64,000 nt of DNA from a bacterium 1XD21-70 (GTDB lineage: Bacteria; Bacillota; Clostridia; Lachnospirales; Lachnospiraceae). Position numbers and translations under genes: made by a program. Numbering within the stretch: position 1 is the first letter of the stretch; the number at the start of each line of letters is the position of its first letter. The stretch lies in assembly GCA_003669055.1 (NCBI GenBank), contig RAYB01000017.1, forward strand, positions 29,511 through 93,510, read 5' to 3'. Below, one piece after another: positions 17,459 through 25,768 of the stretch. Under the pieces are notes generated by a model. The model saw nothing but the letters and a program-made list of their open reading frames with translations, had not been told where the DNA came from and did not search any database.

Positions 17459-18607
17459 TTACACACCGAAGATCGCCATAAACGTACCGGCTGCCACGGC
17501 TGTACCGATCACACCGGCCACATTCGGCCCCATGGCATGCATCAGCAGGAAGTTGGTCGGATCGGCCTCTGCCCCTACCTTCTGGGACACACGTGCCGCC
17601 ATCGGCACCGCAGACACACCGGCAGAGCCGATCAGCGGATTGACTTTCCCCCCGGTCAGCCTGCACATAATCTTGCCAAAAAACACGCCTGCCGCCGTAC
17701 CGAACGCAAATGCGATCAGACCCAAAGCCACGATCTGCAGGGTCGTCAGCTTTAAAAATGCCTCTGCGCTGGTGCTGGCTCCCACGGAAGTGCCCAGCAG
17801 GATTACAACAATGTACATCAAGGCATTGCTGGCTGTCTCCTGCAGCTGCTTTACCACGCCCGACTCCCTAAACAGGTTGCCTAACATCAGCATGCCTACA
17901 AGCGGAGCCGTGGTCGGCAGGATCAGGCAGACCACAATCGTAACAATGATCGGGAACAGGATTTTCTCCAGCTTTGACACCGGGCGGAGCTGTTCCATCT
18001 TGATCTTGCGCTCTTTCTCAGATGTCATCAGCTTCATGATCGGCGGCTGGATAATCGGCACCAGGGCCATGTAAGAGTAAGCAGCCACTGCAATCGGCCC
18101 CATGAACTCTGTCTGCCCAAGCTTACCGGCCAGGAAGATGGAGGTCGGGCCGTCCGCACCGCCGATAATGGAAATGGCAGCGGCAGCCTTGTCGTTAAAG
18201 CCCATGAAAATCGCCATAAAATAAGCCGCATAGATACCGAACTGGGCGGCAGCCCCCAACAAGAAACTCTTGGGGTTCGCAATCAGGGGTCCGAAATCCG
18301 TCATCGCGCCCACACCCATGAAAATCAGAGACGGCAGGATGCTCCATTCATCCAGCAGGAAGAAGTAGTGAAGCAGTCCGCCCACACCGTTTGACATATC
18401 TTCAGGCCTTGCCATAATATCCGGATAAATATTGACAAGCAGCATACCAAAAGCAATCGGAACCAGCAAAAGCGGTTCAAACCCGTATTTGATCGCCAGC
18501 ATCAAAAACACCAGCGCCACGCCGATCATCAGGAAATTGCCGAAGGTAAGGTTGCAAAATGCTGTCTGCTGAAGAAGATTAGACATTGTCGTTGCAATAT
18601 AATCCAT
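17459..18607 (-). CDS. oadB: Sodium-translocating decarboxylase beta subunit (OadB/MmdB)
   Basis: 382 residues, a very hydrophobic membrane protein with about nine to eleven helices. It decarboxylates carboxybiotin and couples this to Na+ export. Family landmarks are LLHYFFLLDEWSILPSLIFMG, GAMTDFGPLIANP, the segment IIGGADGPTSIFLAGKLG with the conserved Asp in GGADGP, and a C-terminal NFLLMHAMGPNVAGVIG. The length matches OadB/MmdB. Neighbours encode the two carboxyltransferases, biotin carrier and gamma subunit, which makes this the shared pump of the complex. Confidence 0.95.
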   Translation of the reverse strand: MDYIATTMSNLLQQTAFCNLTFGNFLMIGVALVFLMLAIKYGFEPLLLVPIAFGMLLVNIYPDIMARPEDMSNGVGGLLHYFFLLDEWSILPSLIFMGVGAMTDFGPLIANPKSFLLGAAAQFGIYAAYFMAIFMGFNDKAAAAISIIGGADGPTSIFLAGKLGQTEFMGPIAVAAYSYMALVPIIQPPIMKLMTSEKERKIKMEQLRPVSKLEKILFPIIVTIVVCLILPTTAPLVGMLMLGNLFRESGVVKQLQETASNALMYIVVILLGTSVGASTSAEAFLKLTTLQIVALGLIAFAFGTAAGVFFGKIMCRLTGGKVNPLIGSAGVSAVPMAARVSQKVGAEADPTNFLLMHAMGPNVAGVIGTAVAAGTFMAIFGV

Positions 18608-18643
18608 TTTTATCCCTCCATAGTGGAACTTTTATTCAGCAGA

Positions 18644-19012
18644 TTAGTTCATGGTAGCAAGGGTTGCGCCCGGCTCCACAGAATCGCCGACAGCTACGTT
18701 GACGCTGGCAATAGTTCCATCCTGGGGGGCTACGATATCATTCTCCATCTTCATGGCCTCCAGGACCATGATGACATCCCCTTTCTTCATGGCCTGTCCG
18801 TTGCTGGCCTTGACTGCCAGGATCTTGCCCGGCATGGGAGCCGTCACTGCCACAGAGCCCTGTGCCCCTGCAGGGGCTGCCGCCTTTGGTGCCGCTTTGG
18901 GGGCTGCTTTTGGTGCTGCCTTAGGAGCCGCTGCCGGTGCCCCGGTGGATCCCCCTTCTTCTACCGTCACTTCATAAACATTGCCATTGACTGTTATTGT
19001 ATAATTCTTCAT
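18644..19012 (-). CDS. Biotin carboxyl carrier subunit of the sodium-pump decarboxylase
   Basis: 122 residues. The C-terminal 70 form a biotinyl/lipoyl domain with the biotinylation site EAMKMEND (Lys of MKM) and the N-terminal strand VTAPMPGKILAV. It is preceded by a flexible linker of repeated APKA units (four in a row), typical of swinging-arm carriers. It carries CO2 between the carboxyltransferases (oadA and the gene at 19843) and the membrane beta subunit. It lies between oadB and the OadG-like gene in one transcript. Confidence 0.94.
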   Translation of the reverse strand: MKNYTITVNGNVYEVTVEEGGSTGAPAAAPKAAPKAAPKAAPKAAAPAGAQGSVAVTAPMPGKILAVKASNGQAMKKGDVIMVLEAMKMENDIVAPQDGTIASVNVAVGDSVEPGATLATMN

Positions 19013-19042
19013 GATCAGAATCCTCCTGTTTTTCTATATGGT

Positions 19043-19825
19043 TTATGCCCTTTTCCACTTTGCCCCTGGAGCCCGTTTGATGGAACGCACCACCAGGCCA
19101 TCTGCAGAGGTGTTGCCAAATGCTGCGATTGCCGCAGTAATTACCGCTACCAGTTCCAAATCATCTGCCAGGTTTTCCTCTTCCTCGGCTGCTGCCGGGA
19201 CAGGTGCCGGAGCCGGGGCAGGTGCAGGCGCTGCCTGAGGTGCTGCCGCCCTCGCCCGGTTCTCAAAATTATTGATAAATTTGAAGCAGCTGATGATCAG
19301 GCTGATGAATACCAGCACCATAAATACGGTTCCCATGCCCATCAGGGTATTCATGCCGGCCTTTGCCAGTTTCTCCCCGGTGGAATACTCCGGGGTGAAG
19401 GAATACGATGCCGGAACCGGCACCCCGTTGGCACCGCTCTCATAAAATGCCTTAAAGGTTACCATCCGGTTCGCAAAACTGGCCTCTATGATGCACTCAT
19501 AGCCGCCGTCCTCCGTTATCCTTGCCGTCCTGGAAACGACCTCCGCAAAAGCGCCGGTATCATTCATAACCCCTTTCCAGGACGAGTAAAGGGCTGCCCC
19601 CACCGAATCCTTGTACTTAACAGCCAGGGCCTCCTTCTTTTCAATCTCATCCGCCGGGATTTTAGTGCATTCCACCAGGATTTCTTCGGTAATGTCGCAC
19701 AATAGTTCTGACTGCTGCTCGTTTAATTCTTCTGCCTCAATATCCGCCGCAGAACACGCCGACAGCGCCAGCAGGCTGAATGCCACGCATACCATTAACC
19801 ATAACCGTTTTATATTCTGTTTCAT
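19043..19825 (-). CDS. OadG-family gamma subunit with lipoprotein N-terminal extension
   Basis: 260 residues, much longer than the usual 80-120 for OadG. Residues about 1-24 are a lipoprotein signal (LWLMVCVAFSLLALSACSAAD; lipobox LSAC). A soluble extracytoplasmic region of about 120 residues follows (QSELLCDITEEILVECTK, then SWKGVMNDTGAFAEVVSRTA). The OadG part starts near residue 150 with one transmembrane helix (TLMGMGTVFMVLVFISLIIS), a Pro/Ala stretch and the C-terminal tail ADGLVVRSIKRAPGAKWKR typical of clostridial gamma subunits. Gamma subunits help assemble the Na+ pump. I chose the second ATG (19825), 8 nt after GAGGTG; the first ATG at 19831 is too close to it. The lipoprotein fusion is unusual. 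Confidence 0.82.
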   Translation of the reverse strand: MKQNIKRLWLMVCVAFSLLALSACSAADIEAEELNEQQSELLCDITEEILVECTKIPADEIEKKEALAVKYKDSVGAALYSSWKGVMNDTGAFAEVVSRTARITEDGGYECIIEASFANRMVTFKAFYESGANGVPVPASYSFTPEYSTGEKLAKAGMNTLMGMGTVFMVLVFISLIISCFKFINNFENRARAAAPQAAPAPAPAPAPVPAAAEEEENLADDLELVAVITAAIAAFGNTSADGLVVRSIKRAPGAKWKRA

Positions 19826-19842
19826 ATACATGTCACCTCATC

Positions 19843-21297
19843 CTAGACCGTTCCGTGTTTTCTGTCCGGACGGCCCTCTCTCTTGGTAAACAGCATCTCA
19901 AACGCGGCAATCACACGTTTTCTGGTATCACAGGCCTCGATAATATCATCCACATAGCCTCTCTTGGCGGCTGCCACTGCACTGGACTGCAGTTCACGGT
20001 ACAAGGTTGCCTTCTCGTTGATCAGGGAAAGGCTGTCATCCGCACCGGCCAGTTCATCTGCATACATAATCTTTGCTGCTGCAGCCGGATCCATCATGCC
20101 GACCGATGCCGACGGCCATGCATAGACCACATCCGCGCCGATGGATTTGCTGTTCATCGTCAGGTAAGCAGTGCCGTATGCCTCGCCCACGATCACGGTT
20201 ACCTTCGGTACGCTGGCATTGGCAAACGCGTAGGTCAGGCGCCCGGCATTCTTTGCAATCTTGCGCTCGGTGCACTTGGTGGCTTTGTAGCCCTTCACAT
20301 TCACCAGCGTCAGGAGCGGGATATTAAAAGCATCACAGAAGGAGACAAACTTCTCTGCCTTCTCGCAGCCATGGGAGGTAAGGACGGCCTCGTACTCGGC
20401 ATCTTTCACGCCATTCTCCCCGTACAGTTCCGTGCGGTTGGCCACACAGCCGACCGTGCTGCCGTTGAGCCGGATAAACCCGGTCACCATGGACGGGTCA
20501 TACGCTTTTTTCACTTCCAGGAAAAACCCGTTATCCGAGATCTGCTGCAGGGCAATGTCCGTAGCCCCCGCACAATTCTCCAGGCTGGCACAGACGCGGT
20601 TTAAATCATCCTCACACTCGCTGTAGGACATGTCATCTTCATTGTTCGCCGGGAGGATTGTAACCAGGGTACGGATCTGCTCTAACACCGCCGCCTCGTC
20701 CCCGGTAAAGTCCACCAGGCCGGTGTCCTCGCTCTGGAAAGCAGCACTTGAGGTATCACACTTCTCAATACGGTTGCCTTCAAGGGCATTGGGAGAATTG
20801 ACAAAGAGTTTGGCTTTCTTTTCCTCCATGAAAATGAAATCCGCCATTGCCGAAGATACGGCCATCCCGCCGCCGCAGGTGCCGAACACTGCCGCGATCT
20901 GCGGAACCACGCCGGACGCCATCGCCTGGCTTAAATACATCTGGCCGAACCCGTTCAGCGCGTCGGTCGCCTCCTGCAGGCGCAGGCCCGCACAGTCGAT
21001 CAGGCCGATCACCGGCGCCCCCATCTTCATCGCCATGGAATAAATGTTAGAAATTTTCTTTGCATGCATCTCACCCAGGGATCCGCCCAGTACGGCAGCG
21101 TCCTGGCTGTACACATACACAAGGCCTCCGTCGATGGTCCCGTAGCCGGTAACTACGCCATCTGCAGGAGTTTCCTTGTCAGCCATGTTGAAGTCAGTCG
21201 CTCTTGCCGTGATGTAAGAACCCACTTCAACAAAACTGTTCTCATCAAGCAGAGCGTTGATTCTGCTACTTGCTGACGTTTGTGCTGAATTACTCAT
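19843..21297 (-). CDS. Acyl-CoA carboxyltransferase subunit (MmdA/PccB type)
   Basis: 484 residues of the crotonase-fold carboxyltransferase family, shared by methylmalonyl-CoA decarboxylase alpha and propionyl-CoA carboxylase beta. N-terminal half: VVTGYGTIDGGLVYVYSQDA, then GAPVIGLIDCAGLRLQEATD. C-terminal half: LTLVNVKGYKATKCTERKIA and VVYAWPSASVGMMDPAAAAK. It probably moves CO2 between an acyl-CoA and the shared biotin carrier, adding a second substrate entry to the pump. Length is slightly short for the family (about 510). Start ATG at 21297 with GGAGG 8 nt upstream; the longer open frame upstream lacks family sequence. First gene of the operon. Methylmalonyl-CoA is likely but glutaconyl-CoA or malonyl-CoA cannot be excluded. 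Confidence 0.88.
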   Translation of the reverse strand: MSNSAQTSASSRINALLDENSFVEVGSYITARATDFNMADKETPADGVVTGYGTIDGGLVYVYSQDAAVLGGSLGEMHAKKISNIYSMAMKMGAPVIGLIDCAGLRLQEATDALNGFGQMYLSQAMASGVVPQIAAVFGTCGGGMAVSSAMADFIFMEEKKAKLFVNSPNALEGNRIEKCDTSSAAFQSEDTGLVDFTGDEAAVLEQIRTLVTILPANNEDDMSYSECEDDLNRVCASLENCAGATDIALQQISDNGFFLEVKKAYDPSMVTGFIRLNGSTVGCVANRTELYGENGVKDAEYEAVLTSHGCEKAEKFVSFCDAFNIPLLTLVNVKGYKATKCTERKIAKNAGRLTYAFANASVPKVTVIVGEAYGTAYLTMNSKSIGADVVYAWPSASVGMMDPAAAAKIMYADELAGADDSLSLINEKATLYRELQSSAVAAAKRGYVDDIIEACDTRKRVIAAFEMLFTKREGRPDRKHGTV

Positions 21298-21396
21298 TTT
21301 GCAATCCTCCATTTTAAAATATTGACGGCATTTGCCAGGAATCGTTAAACTTTTGACAATATGCCGTATAGTAACTCCAAATTTCTGCCGATTATA

Positions 21397-21425
21397 ATTG
21401 TATAATGACACGGGACAAAATTCAA
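21397..21425 (-). promoter_or_regulatory. Promoter of the sodium-pump decarboxylase operon
   Basis: Minus strand TTGAAT (21420-21425), 17-bp spacer, TACAAT (21397-21402), giving a leader of about 90 nt before the ATG at 21297. Confidence 0.65.
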
Positions 21426-21491
21426 GTTATTTTTGTACTTTTTTCAAGAACTGTCAAATTTTCACAAAATTTTAATACCCTGCCCCTCCCC

Positions 21492-22832
21492 TCATTCTTC
21501 CCTCTCTCCCATGCCTGGCCAAAAATGCTGCCACACCTGCCCCACGCAATAATAGAAATCCCTCCGCCCGACACTGTTGCCGGCATAGAGCGGGTAGCTG
21601 CAGACCGTCCTCCCGTCGAGGAGATAGCGGATGTTCCCGATCATCTCCCCCTTTTTTACCGGTGCCTTTAAAGTCTTTGGAAGTTCTGCCTGCAGTTCCA
21701 CCTCCTCCCCCTCTGCGAGCAAAAGCATAAGATGCCGCTCCTGTTCTTTTGGCCCGGTTACCGGTTTCACCGCAGAGGTTCCCGTCTTGTCCTCAATCCC
21801 GCCCTCCACCGGCACCTGCGCCAGGTCCGGCTCTTTATAGGCATCCCGGAAATGGAACTGTTCTTTCCCATATTCAAACAGCTTGCGGGCATCCTCCCAC
21901 TTGTAAGCCTTGTGCGGCGGCCATCCGCTGCCTAGCAATGCCAAAACATAAGTCCTGCCGCCGTCCTCCAACGCTGCCACATAAGAGTATCCTGCGCCGC
22001 CGGTGAATCCGGTTTTTCCGCTCAGCACCCCGTCCATCATGGACAGCAGCGCATTGTGGTTTGTGCAGGAAAACGAACGCTTCCCTTCCACGTCCGTGAA
22101 TGTGTAGTTTGACGTGCGGGTAATTTCCAAAAACTCTTCCCTCCTCGGTGATTCCCGGATGCAGTAGCGCATCAGCGCTGCCAGTTCCCGGGCTGTCGTA
22201 CCGTGGGTGTATTCTTTCCCGTCCGGCGCCGTATAAGTCCTGTCCAGGCCATTGGGGGTCAAAAAGCAGGTGTTATAGCACCCTAAGTCCCTGGCCTTCT
22301 GGTTCATCATCTTAGAAAACCCGTCCACGCTGCCCCCGATCTGCTCGGCGATCATGACTGCCGTATCATTGTGGGATTCCAGCATCAGGGAATACAGCAG
22401 ATCCTTTAAGTAAAACCGTGCGCCTTTGCCTGCCCCTAAATGGACCTTTGGCTGTGATGCCGCCTCCTTTGACACGGTGCAGACATCGGAAGGGCTGCCG
22501 TTTTCCAATGCCAGGATGCAGGTCATGATCTTGGTCGTGCTGGCCATGGGGCGGAACACCTCCCCCTCCTTCTCGTAGAGGATGCGGCCGGTATCCCCGT
22601 CCATTAAGACGGCGGACAGCGCATGGAGGTTTAATGCCTGGCCTTCCTTTAAAGCTGCTGTTTGTATTATTCCCACATCTGCCTCTTCCGATTCCATCCT
22701 TGCCAGTACCCTTGGCGGCCCGGAATGCTCCCGTACCGCCCTCATTGGCGGCGCCGTCTTCACACTTCCCCAAAATGCAAAGCCGATGGTGATCCCCACC
22801 ATCAGCCCATATACCCGGTTCGTCTTCACCAT
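21492..22832 (-). CDS. D-alanyl-D-alanine carboxypeptidase (PBP5/DacF family)
   Basis: 446 residues. It trims the terminal D-Ala of peptidoglycan pentapeptides outside the membrane. The N-terminal hydrophobic stretch (VYGLMVGITIGFAFWGSVKT) is a signal or anchor. The three serine-penicillin-binding motifs are visible: SxxK as STTKIM, SxN as SHN in MLESHNDTAVMIAEQIGG, and KTG in SGKTGFTGGAGYSYVA. A C-terminal beta domain (about 340-430, with VKKGEMIGNIRYLLDGR) matches PBP5_C. Start ATG at 22832 after GGGGGTGG. Monocistronic as far as can be seen, divergent from dinB. Sporulation-specific DacB/DacF versus vegetative DacA cannot be told apart here. Confidence 0.92.
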   Translation of the reverse strand: MVKTNRVYGLMVGITIGFAFWGSVKTAPPMRAVREHSGPPRVLARMESEEADVGIIQTAALKEGQALNLHALSAVLMDGDTGRILYEKEGEVFRPMASTTKIMTCILALENGSPSDVCTVSKEAASQPKVHLGAGKGARFYLKDLLYSLMLESHNDTAVMIAEQIGGSVDGFSKMMNQKARDLGCYNTCFLTPNGLDRTYTAPDGKEYTHGTTARELAALMRYCIRESPRREEFLEITRTSNYTFTDVEGKRSFSCTNHNALLSMMDGVLSGKTGFTGGAGYSYVAALEDGGRTYVLALLGSGWPPHKAYKWEDARKLFEYGKEQFHFRDAYKEPDLAQVPVEGGIEDKTGTSAVKPVTGPKEQERHLMLLLAEGEEVELQAELPKTLKAPVKKGEMIGNIRYLLDGRTVCSYPLYAGNSVGRRDFYYCVGQVWQHFWPGMGEREE

Positions 22833-22994
22833 TGTCCCACCCCCGCATATGATTACTCTATCCTATTCCTTCCCAAATATAAATATTCCATCCCTATAAA
22901 TCCATGGAAAAGCCAGGATATTTATGGTATAATTGAGGGAACTTAAAAGAACCCCGCCGCCCAAGCCCTCCCCAAAGAAAGGAGCCCCTTCCCC

Positions 22995-24275
22995 ATGGAA
23001 CGCCAAAGGCTGATCTTCCATATCGATGTCAATTCTGCTTTCCTAAGCTGGGAATCCGTATACCGCCTGGAGCAAGACCCGGGCGGAACCGACCTGCGCA
23101 CCATTCCCTCTGCCGTCGGCGGCGACACCAAATCCCGGCACGGCGTTGTCCTAGCCAAGTCCCCCCTGGCCAAAAAAGCCGGCGTCACAACCGGGGAGCC
23201 CCTGGCCAGTGCCTTGCGCAAATGCCCTGGCCTTGCCATCGTCCCCGTGCGTTTTGGCCTCTACCAAAAATGTTCCAAACAGCTGGCCGCACTTCTGGAA
23301 AACTATAGCCCCACTATTGAGAAATTCAGCATTGACGAAGCCTTCCTTGACATGACAGAAACCATCCACCTGTTCGGCGAACCGGCACAAACCGCAGACC
23401 AGATCCGCAGGCGGATCCGGGAAGAGTTAAAGTTCACGGCCAATATAGGCATTTCCTCCAACAAACTTTTGGCCAAGATGGCCTCTGACTTTGAAAAGCC
23501 GGACAAGACCCACACCCTATTCCCGGAAGAAATCCCGGATAAGATGTGGCCGCTTCCCCTGCAGGAACTGTTTTTCGTAGGGCCTTCTGCGGCCGACAAG
23601 CTAAGGCGGATCGGGCTGTATACGATCGGGGATGTGGCCCGCTGTGACGAGCGGGTTTTAAAGGCACATTTGGGCAGCAAATTCGGAACCATGGTCTGCC
23701 GTTATGCCAACGGCACCGACGACTCCCCTGTGGCCGGGCACGAGCCTGCAAACAAGGGCTACGGCAACAGCATCACGCTCCCCCGGGACGTGTCCGACTA
23801 TGAGACCGCCTGCCAGGTATTGCTTGCACTGAGCGAAACCGTCGGGGCTCGGCTCAGGGAGGACAATATCTGCTGCAGCTGCATCTGCGTGGAATTAAAG
23901 GATTGGCAGTTTTCCACCCAATCCCACCAGCTTACGCTGGATGCCCCCACCAGTTCTACCGCCGTGATCTACCAGAACGCCTGCCGCCTGTTAAGGGAAT
24001 TCTGGGATTTAACCCCGGTCCGTTTAATCGGGCTGCGGACCAGCCGGACTGCGGACAGCTCCTATGAGCAGATAAGCCTCTTTGAGAGCAGCCAGTCCCG
24101 CAAAATGAAGGAATTAGAAAAAGCAGTGGACAAAATCAGGGGAAAGTATGGGATAGACAGCATCAAACGAGCCAGCTTCCTGAAAGAGGATTCCCTGGTA
24201 GACCATGCTGTCAGCAAGAAGAAGCACCTCACTCCCTGCACACAGGAACGAAATTCGGAGGATCAAGCCCCATGA
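22995..24275 (+). CDS. dinB: Y-family DNA polymerase IV (DinB)
   Basis: 426 residues. An error-prone translesion polymerase. The palm domain starts FHIDVNSAFLSWESV (residues 8-22, with the metal-binding Asp), then a Y-family finger motif PLASALRKCPGLAIVP and the catalytic SIDEAFLDMT near residue 112. A helix-hairpin-helix region (LPLQELFFVGPSAADKLRRI) and the little-finger domain follow. The DVNSAF version instead of DMDAFF is, to my knowledge, common in clostridial DinB. A -10-like TATAAT sits at 22928-22933; I found no LexA-type GAACN4GTTC box upstream. The last 4 bp (ATGA) overlap the start of the DUF1576 gene. Confidence 0.93.
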   Translation: MERQRLIFHIDVNSAFLSWESVYRLEQDPGGTDLRTIPSAVGGDTKSRHGVVLAKSPLAKKAGVTTGEPLASALRKCPGLAIVPVRFGLYQKCSKQLAALLENYSPTIEKFSIDEAFLDMTETIHLFGEPAQTADQIRRRIREELKFTANIGISSNKLLAKMASDFEKPDKTHTLFPEEIPDKMWPLPLQELFFVGPSAADKLRRIGLYTIGDVARCDERVLKAHLGSKFGTMVCRYANGTDDSPVAGHEPANKGYGNSITLPRDVSDYETACQVLLALSETVGARLREDNICCSCICVELKDWQFSTQSHQLTLDAPTSSTAVIYQNACRLLREFWDLTPVRLIGLRTSRTADSSYEQISLFESSQSRKMKELEKAVDKIRGKYGIDSIKRASFLKEDSLVDHAVSKKKHLTPCTQERNSEDQAP

Positions 24276-25768
24276 AACAAAAAGATTTTACAAACAGCCA
24301 GGTAATCAACGGGATCGCGTTTGGTTTTTCCCTTTTTTTCCTCGTCTCATCATTCATAGCCGCCGTCTACACCGGTGAATGGGGCAAGGTTTTCCTCAAT
24401 TGGTACCAGATCATGATCACGCCCTGCCCGTTGGTGACCGATTACTTTGAGATCGGGGGGCTGGCCAGCGCCCTGCTCAATGCCGGAGCCTGCGGGCTGG
24501 CCTGTGCCCTGTTCATGGTTTCCTTAAAAGGCGAGTCCCATGCCAATACCATGGCCGGATATTTCCTGGTGGTAGCCCATTGCTTTTATGGCCTCAATTT
24601 CCTGAACATGTGGCCATGCTTTTTGGCTCCCTTTTTATACCTGTACACAAAAAGGCTGGACTTTAAGAACAACCTGCATATCTGTATGTTCGCCACCTCC
24701 TTCAGCCCCTTTGTCAGCGAACTTTTGCTCCGCTATACCCAGCGCGGCAGCTTTGTCTTCGGGCGGCTCCAGCTGAATGCATCCGGCATCCTGCTGACTG
24801 TCCTTTTCAGCCTGATGATCGGCTTTGTCATCCCCGCCATCCTCCCCGGCGCCCATGCCTGGCACAAGGGCTATAACCTTTACAACGGCGGGCTGGCATT
24901 TGGTTTGTTCGGGTTTTTCCTGTTCAACCTGCTGTTCCGCACCATGGGGCTTTCCCCGCATCAGCCGGTTACCCACATAAACCCTATCTATGAGTCCTTT
25001 GGCCGCTCCTACCGCCTTTATGCCAACCTGTTCTTCCTTACCATCTTCGCCGCCTGTATCCTGGCAGGCTATCTTTTAAACGGCAAAAGCTTCCAGGGCT
25101 ACCGGCGCCTGATGAAGGACACCGGGCACGCCAGCAATTTTTCCGAAAAATACGGAATGCCCCTCTGCCTGGTCAATATCGGCTGCCACGGGGCACTGTT
25201 CCTATTGTATATCAATTTGAGCATCTTCTTCACCACCGGTGTCGGTTTTACCGGCCCCACGGTCGGCGTCGTGATCGCCTCCCTGACCTTCACCGCCATG
25301 GGGCAGCATCCCAAAAATGTGTGGCCCATCCTCTTCGGTTACCAGCTCCTCTATTTCGTCACCAGCTACCTCTGCTTTACCGACGGCAGGGAACTGGCCT
25401 GGTCGCTCTCCACCCAGGGCTATATCAACGGTGTCGCCTTTGCCACCGGTCTGTGCCCTATCGTCGGCCGCTACGGCATCCGTGCCGGTATTGCCGCCGG
25501 TTTCATGTGTGCCTCCATGTGCACGGCAACCAGTGCCCTCCACGGCGGCTTTGTCCTCTATAACGGAGGGCTCACCACCGGCATCACCGCCCTGATCCTT
25601 TTGCCTATCCTGGAACATTACCAGCCCCATGCCCGCCAGGAGATCAAGTCCCAGGCCTCCAGCCTCCAGGCCATGATTGCCCTTGTGGATGACCTTGCCC
25701 TGGAAGTCCGCCATGCCCATGATGAAATCAGCTACGGCAGCTTTGACGGCTTTGACGATCCCGGCTGA
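24272..25768 (+). CDS. DUF1576 family integral membrane protein
   Basis: 498 residues with roughly ten to twelve hydrophobic segments (for example GIAFGFSLFFLVSSFIAAVY, LNASGILLTVLFSLMIGFVI and GLAFGLFGFFLFNLLFRTMG). It matches DUF1576 as I know it, a two-fold internally similar clostridial membrane family of unknown function. Possible half-repeats are visible: GYNLYNGGLAFGLFGF and GGFVLYNGGLTTGI share an LYNGG motif, as do PSLV-type loops. It overlaps the end of dinB by 4 bp (ATGA), so it is translationally coupled to it. Its last 37 bp overlap the convergent methyltransferase gene. A transport role is only a guess from topology. Confidence 0.82.
   Translation: MKQKDFTNSQVINGIAFGFSLFFLVSSFIAAVYTGEWGKVFLNWYQIMITPCPLVTDYFEIGGLASALLNAGACGLACALFMVSLKGESHANTMAGYFLVVAHCFYGLNFLNMWPCFLAPFLYLYTKRLDFKNNLHICMFATSFSPFVSELLLRYTQRGSFVFGRLQLNASGILLTVLFSLMIGFVIPAILPGAHAWHKGYNLYNGGLAFGLFGFFLFNLLFRTMGLSPHQPVTHINPIYESFGRSYRLYANLFFLTIFAACILAGYLLNGKSFQGYRRLMKDTGHASNFSEKYGMPLCLVNIGCHGALFLLYINLSIFFTTGVGFTGPTVGVVIASLTFTAMGQHPKNVWPILFGYQLLYFVTSYLCFTDGRELAWSLSTQGYINGVAFATGLCPIVGRYGIRAGIAAGFMCASMCTATSALHGGFVLYNGGLTTGITALILLPILEHYQPHARQEIKSQASSLQAMIALVDDLALEVRHAHDEISYGSFDGFDDPG

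Noticed and set aside
18880..18960. Ala/Pro/Lys repeats in the biotin carrier as a CRISPR or tandem array
   Set aside because: Simple codon-level linker repeats within a coding gene, usual for biotin carriers.
18623..19705. 360-codon plus-strand frame opposite the biotin carrier and OadG genes
   Set aside because: Cys/Arg/His-rich antisense translation spanning two real genes and their gap.
22833..22994. LexA box in the dinB promoter
   Set aside because: GAACTTAAAAGAAC is a direct, not inverted, arrangement; no GAACN4GTTC found.
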